9,254 bases of DNA from CAMEON01 sp045645165 (GTDB taxonomy: Bacteria > Bacillota > Clostridia > Oscillospirales > CAG-272). Position 1 is the stretch's first letter. Each line of letters starts with the position of its first letter. The notes below the pieces were generated by a model. The model worked only from the letters and a program-made list of their open reading frames with translations. It ran no database searches and was not told the origin of the DNA. The stretch spans positions 1-9,254 of the forward strand of contig JAZRIF010000004.1 of the NCBI GenBank assembly GCA_045645165.1. The letters are read 5' to 3'. Positions 6,954-9,254 of this stretch are shown here, one piece after another. The position numbers were made by a program, and so were the translations under genes.

Positions 6954-7074
6954 TGAAAATATGATTTGTGTGGGGGGACTTGCAGATAACTATTACGGTA
7001 TTGGCTTGCACCGTGGGGCCCAGCCCACTGGGATTTTTGGGGGCGGAGAGAAGTGGCTCTTTCGCCCGGGAAAG

Positions 7075-7109
7075 AAAAAAACGCCCTTTCGTATCAGGAC
7101 GAAAAGACG
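7075..7109 (-). terminator. T-box intrinsic terminator
   Basis: On the minus strand CGTCTTTTCGT (7109-7099) pairs along its full length with ACGAAAGGGCG (7092-7082), using two G-U pairs and a 6-base loop, followed by seven T (7081-7075). It overlaps the T-box core, so the antiterminator and terminator are mutually exclusive. Confidence 0.93.
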
Positions 7110-7316
7110 CGGTACCACCTGATTTCGCTTTTTCAACGTAGTCGAAAATGCGCTCTCATTGAGCGATAACGGGCTCACACGGTGGACACTACCCGCCAAG
7201 CGGCGGATCACACCCACAGGCTCACGGGCGACCTGCTCTCTGCCTCACAAGGACTTGCACCAACCGTCCTCTCTCTGGGTAAGGGTTATGAAAGCTCCTC
7301 CCGGTCATAGCCGAAG
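7075..7316 (-). promoter_or_regulatory. T-box riboswitch, valine-specific, controlling valS
   Basis: This RNA senses uncharged tRNA-Val and allows read-through into valS. On the minus strand, Stem I opens with GGC/GCC pairing around a K-turn-like TATGA and TGA pair, then CGGG/CCCG, then an internal loop whose 3' side holds GTC (7232-7230), a valine codon followed by a purine. Above it, GCTTTC pairs with GAGAGC. The AGAGAG element is at 7276-7271, AGGAC pairs with GTCCT, and the distal loop carries GGTG (7261-7258). Hairpins CCGCC/GGCGG and CGCTC/GAGCG follow. The conserved T-box core AGGTGGTACCGCG is at 7120-7108; its TGGT would pair with the ACCA end of tRNA-Val. The leader's promoter is unclear. 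TACAAT at 7406-7401 is the best -10 but has no good -35, so read-through from rpmA is also possible. Confidence 0.95.
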
Positions 7317-7317
7317 A

Positions 7318-7344
7318 AATATGAAAAGCGACCCAAAGGGTCAC
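7318..7344 (-). terminator. Possible weak terminator after rpmA
   Basis: On the minus strand GTGACCC-TTT-GGGTCGC (7344-7328) forms a 7-base-pair hairpin with one G-U pair, followed by TTTTCATATTT. It lies between rpmA and Stem I of the T-box, where the end of the rplU-prp-rpmA transcript would be expected. The T-run is short and the hairpin abuts Stem I, so it may instead be part of the T-box leader. Confidence 0.35.
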
Positions 7345-7366
7345 GGGCTTGCTTTGAGATCAACAC

Positions 7367-7400
7367 CGACACGCGGGGCTTTGGGCGCTTCCGCGTGTCG
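7367..7400. other. Perfect GC-rich inverted repeat after rpmA
   Basis: CGACACGCGG (7367-7376) and CCGCGTGTCG (7391-7400) form a 10-base-pair stem with a 14-base loop, 29 bases past the rpmA stop. No T-run follows on either strand, so it is not a classical terminator. It could protect the 3' end of the ribosomal-protein transcript or lie in the T-box leader. Confidence 0.6.
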
Positions 7401-7428
7401 ATTGTATCTCATGGTCTACAAGTAAGAC

Positions 7429-7707
7429 TTAGTCGGCGTATACGCTGACCTGCTTCTTGCTCTTGGTGGCGTGCTCGAACTTGACGCGGCCGTCGATCAG
7501 AGCGAACAGGGTATCGTCAGAACCGATGCCGACGTTGTTGCCGGGACGGATCGCGGTACCTCTCTGACGGACGATGATATTGCCGGCAAGAACTGCCTGG
7601 CCGTCAGCCTTCTTCACACCCAGTCTCTTGGACTCGGAATCACGGCCGTTCTTAGTAGAACCGACACCCTTCTTGTGAGCAAAAAACTGCAAACTGAGCT
7701 TCAACAT
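7429..7707 (-). CDS. rpmA: 50S ribosomal protein L27 (with cleavable N-terminal extension)
   Basis: The 92-residue product is a large-subunit ribosomal protein whose N-terminus reaches toward the peptidyl-transferase centre. It begins MLKLSLQFF followed by AHKKGVGSTKNGRDSESKRLGVK, the L27 signature. The extra nine residues are the Firmicutes-type extension that the protease Prp must remove after LQFF before L27 works in the ribosome. The start ATG follows TGGAGGT at good spacing. It lies 70 bases downstream of prp, its processing enzyme. The GTPase gene obg, which often follows rpmA in this phylum, is absent; the next gene is valS with its T-box. Confidence 0.98.
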   Translation of the reverse strand: MLKLSLQFFAHKKGVGSTKNGRDSESKRLGVKKADGQAVLAGNIIVRQRGTAIRPGNNVGIGSDDTLFALIDGRVKFEHATKSKKQVSVYAD

Positions 7708-7777
7708 CAGAAATTACCTCCATTTTTCAGTAAAATAGGTGGGTTGGCGAATGATTGGTAGAACGCAGAAACAACAG

Positions 7778-8140
7778 TCAATCCCCGTAGTGACGGTTCA
7801 CGACCTTGACATCCAGGTAGTCTCCGTACTCCTCCAGCATGTCTGTAAGCTGCTGGTAGTAGCCCAGAAAGATACCCGACACCGCGTACCGCTTGAGGTC
7901 ATCCTCCTCGAACTCGGGAAGGGCAGACTTGCAGGTGACGCGGATGGTGGTGGTTCCGTCGTCGATCTCATAATCGATGGACGAGGAGAATGCCACCTCT
8001 ACGGTATTGATGAGGAACATGGTCATGGACGAGATGGCGGCGCAGAGGATATCGTCCCCTTCCTCGCCGTAGCCCGTATGGCCTTGCTCTTCGAAGCCGT
8101 AGAAAATGCCGTCGCTTCTGTAAAATACGATCTTGGTCAT
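7778..8140 (-). CDS. prp: Ribosomal-processing cysteine protease Prp
   Basis: The 120-residue product has normal length for Prp (formerly ysxB). The catalytic pair is visible in GHTGYGEEGDDILCAAIS: H21 and C33, in the family spacing of G-H-x(11)-C, with neighbouring D29/D30. The protein is a cytoplasmic cysteine protease that trims the N-terminal extension of L27 and is essential in related Firmicutes. The start ATG follows AAGGAG with 7 bases between. It lies 39 bases after rplU and 70 bases before rpmA in the conserved order L21-Prp-L27, so enzyme and substrate share a transcript. The identification rests on both the motif and the gene order. Confidence 0.95.
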   Translation of the reverse strand: MTKIVFYRSDGIFYGFEEQGHTGYGEEGDDILCAAISSMTMFLINTVEVAFSSSIDYEIDDGTTTIRVTCKSALPEFEEDDLKRYAVSGIFLGYYQQLTDMLEEYGDYLDVKVVNRHYGD

Positions 8141-8179
8141 AGGGATTCTCCTTTCGGGAGCCTTGACACGGTCAGGGAA

Positions 8180-8491
8180 TTAACCCTCGATCTTGACGAT
8201 CTGCACCTTGGTGAAGGGCTGACGGTGACCGATCTTCTTCTTCTCGTTCTTCTTAGCCTTGTACTTCATGACGTAGATCTTCTTGTTCTTACCCTGAGCA
8301 AGAACCTTAGCAGTTACGCTAGCACCTTCAACGGTGGGAGTGCCTGCAACGAAACCGTTGTCGTTAGAAAGAGCCATAACCTGCTCAAAAACAACCTCGC
8401 TGCCTTCTTCTGCGCCGAGCTTCTCGATAAAGATGATATCGCCCTCGGTGACTTTGTACTGCTTTCCGCCAGTAGTGATAATAGCAAACAC
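8180..8491 (-). CDS. rplU: 50S ribosomal protein L21 (GTG start)
   Basis: The 103-residue product has the normal L21 length and sequence: FAIITTGGKQYKV at the N-terminus and KIGHRQPFTKVQIVKI at the C-terminus. L21 binds 23S rRNA in the large subunit. The start is taken as GTG (8491-8489), preceded by GAGAGGTG with suitable spacing, because the protein family begins exactly here (M-F/Y-A-I-I). The upstream in-frame ATG at 8590 would overlap the promoter -10 and is not used. It is the first gene of the rplU-prp-rpmA operon, behind a strong promoter and an 84-base leader. Confidence 0.97.
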   Translation of the reverse strand: MFAIITTGGKQYKVTEGDIIFIEKLGAEEGSEVVFEQVMALSNDNGFVAGTPTVEGASVTAKVLAQGKNKKIYVMKYKAKKNEKKKIGHRQPFTKVQIVKIEG

Positions 8492-8575
8492 TGGAAAGCA
8501 CCTCTCTTTCATTCTAGACTCGCTGTGCCTCGGCGGCGTTAAAAACGCACTTAAAAAAGAGCCGATTTCAAGCGG
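8492..8575 (-). promoter_or_regulatory. rplU 5' leader, candidate L21 leader element
   Basis: About 84 bases lie between the predicted transcription start and the rplU GTG. They contain a hairpin GCGTT-TTT-AACGC and GC-rich half-sites after it. Firmicutes rplU operons commonly carry a structured L21 leader at this position that is thought to mediate feedback by ribosomal protein. The match here is by position, and the consensus structure was not verified. Confidence 0.45.
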
Positions 8576-8581
8576 CATATT

Positions 8582-8610
8582 ATTATACAATGAAACCGCG
8601 AATTTGTCAA
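8582..8610 (-). promoter_or_regulatory. Consensus sigma-A promoter of the rplU-prp-rpmA operon
   Basis: TTGACA (8610-8605), a 17-base spacer and TATAAT (8587-8582) match the full consensus at both boxes, as expected for a highly expressed ribosomal-protein operon. Transcription should start near 8575. Confidence 0.95.
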
Positions 8611-8655
8611 TAGCTTTTTTGAAAAAATATAGGAGTTTTTTGATTTTTTTGCGAT

Positions 8656-9027
8656 TTATTTTACCAAAGGCTCAAGGATGGAGCGGAGATACTGATCCAT
8701 AAATACAGTAAACTGAAGACCAAGGGCAAATCCCACAAGAACAGTGAGAAAATGAAGGATAGTTTGAAGCTTTTTCTTCATATATTTATGGTTGAACCAA
8801 TAAAGATGCAAAAGCACCAAGCAAACGATAAGCGTGACAGTTCCGAGAATAGAATATATCGGTCCCGATATCGGATGCTCACCGGGTTTGGAGAAAGCTA
8901 CCATGCCTAAGCATAAGAACATACACCAAAATCCAAGCCCGCCGAACATCCCGAGAAGTGCGCTGTATATGTAGAACATATAATTTTTGCCCCAAAAGGG
9001 AACTTTGACGTTAAGTTCGTTTTGCAT
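8656..9027 (-). CDS. Hypothetical three-helix membrane protein
   Basis: The 123-residue product is not recognised. It has a short polar N-terminus, then three hydrophobic segments at about 17-44, 55-78 and 88-110. The connecting loops contain SKPGEHPISG (46-55) and a basic HKYMKKK (80-86), which suggests that the second loop faces the cytoplasm. No catalytic motif is seen. The start ATG follows CGGAGG with 8 bases between, and a promoter lies just upstream. No hairpin terminator is visible in the 45 bases between its stop and the rplU -35, so it may read into the ribosomal operon. Its codon use looks more AT-rich than that of the neighbouring genes. The role is unknown. Confidence 0.75.
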   Translation of the reverse strand: MQNELNVKVPFWGKNYMFYIYSALLGMFGGLGFWCMFLCLGMVAFSKPGEHPISGPIYSILGTVTLIVCLVLLHLYWFNHKYMKKKLQTILHFLTVLVGFALGLQFTVFMDQYLRSILEPLVK

Positions 9028-9058
9028 ATCGATACCTCCGGTGTAGTTTTACATTATA

Positions 9059-9087
9059 ATTATGAAGGAAACGTGATGTTTTTTCAA
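9059..9087 (-). promoter_or_regulatory. Probable promoter of the membrane protein gene
   Basis: TTGAAA (9087-9082), a 17-base spacer and CATAAT (9064-9059) lie on the minus strand, each one base off consensus. A second TATAAT (9058-9053) sits directly next to it, so the exact start is uncertain. The leader to the ATG is about 25-30 bases. Confidence 0.65.
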
Positions 9088-9090
9088 TAA

Positions 9091-9254
9091 GATTGTATAA
9101 ATGTATTGTAAACAAAAAACGAGGCGTTGGGGTCTGTAAAATACGGGAATTTCGCCTGCGGCGAATATCCTTCGGCTTGCCGCGCTCGCAAAGATGGGTT
9201 CGACGTGCGGGTACAAAAAAGACCGAGTCTTGTGAAGTCGGAGGCCAAGCGGTC
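9091..9254. other. Gene-free right end with inverted repeats
   Basis: No gene is supported in these 164 bases. They contain a perfect inverted repeat TTCGCC-TGC-GGCGAA (9151-9165) and a stretch CTTCGGCTTGCCGCGCTCGC (9170-9189). At the edge, a minus-strand CCGACTT-CAC-AAG-AC-TCGG with a 2-base bulge is followed by TCTTTTTT and may be a terminator for a gene beyond the window. The last element is cut by or close to the window end and is uncertain. Confidence 0.4.

Noticed and set aside
7318..7323. CATATT as the -10 box of the T-box promoter
   Set aside because: Transcription would then start inside Stem I, and no acceptable -35 lies 17 bases upstream.
8553..8576. A terminator-like GCCG/CGGC hairpin with T6 at the start of the rplU leader
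   Set aside because: The stem is only 4 base pairs plus 2 and its 5' arm lies at the predicted transcription start, so it probably cannot form fully in the RNA.

Overview
The window looks like a chromosomal segment of a Clostridia-type Firmicute, possibly from the Oscillospiraceae/Ruminococcaceae side. This is an inference from three things: a valine T-box in front of valS; a ribosomal protein L27 with the Firmicutes-type cleavable N-terminus encoded next to its protease Prp; and strong AAGGAGG-type ribosome binding sites with sigma-A-like promoters. Genes are moderately GC-rich and intergenic DNA is AT-rich. Seven protein genes are supported. All are on the minus strand except the small membrane protein gene at 2284-2799.

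Left part (1-2850): a copy of a structured intergenic repeat (copy A, 1-176) abuts the 3' end of a TerB_N/TerB_C-domain protein gene (185-1999, minus). A divergent promoter pair (about 2038-2144) separates it from a DUF4190-like membrane protein gene (2284-2799, plus). That gene ends at a strong hairpin terminator (2811-2846), which also lies past the end of the convergent gene to its right.

Middle part (2914-7320): a NodB-type polysaccharide deacetylase gene without signal peptide (2914-3765, minus); repeat copies B (3813-4036) and C (4098-4166) facing each other; valS (4174-6831, minus); repeat copy D (6882-6953) inside the valS leader; and a T-box riboswitch (7075-7316) with a GUC specifier codon and its own terminator. 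ValS should therefore be made when tRNA-Val is uncharged.

Right part (7318-9254): the ribosomal cluster rplU-prp-rpmA (L21, Prp protease, L27, all minus) is driven by a near-perfect promoter at 8582-8610. Prp removes the N-terminal extension of L27, so enzyme and substrate are co-expressed. Further right are an unrecognised three-helix membrane protein (8656-9027, minus) with its own promoter, and about 160 bases with no gene.

The most unusual content is the repeat family. Copies A and B are collinear over about 155 bases and fold into four successive stem-loops, while C and D keep only the first two. The arms of stem-loop 2 differ in sequence between copies but stay self-complementary, with a fixed 14-2-14 (once 15-2-15) layout. 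The same repeats extend two reading frames upstream and so create false N-termini for the deacetylase and for ValS.
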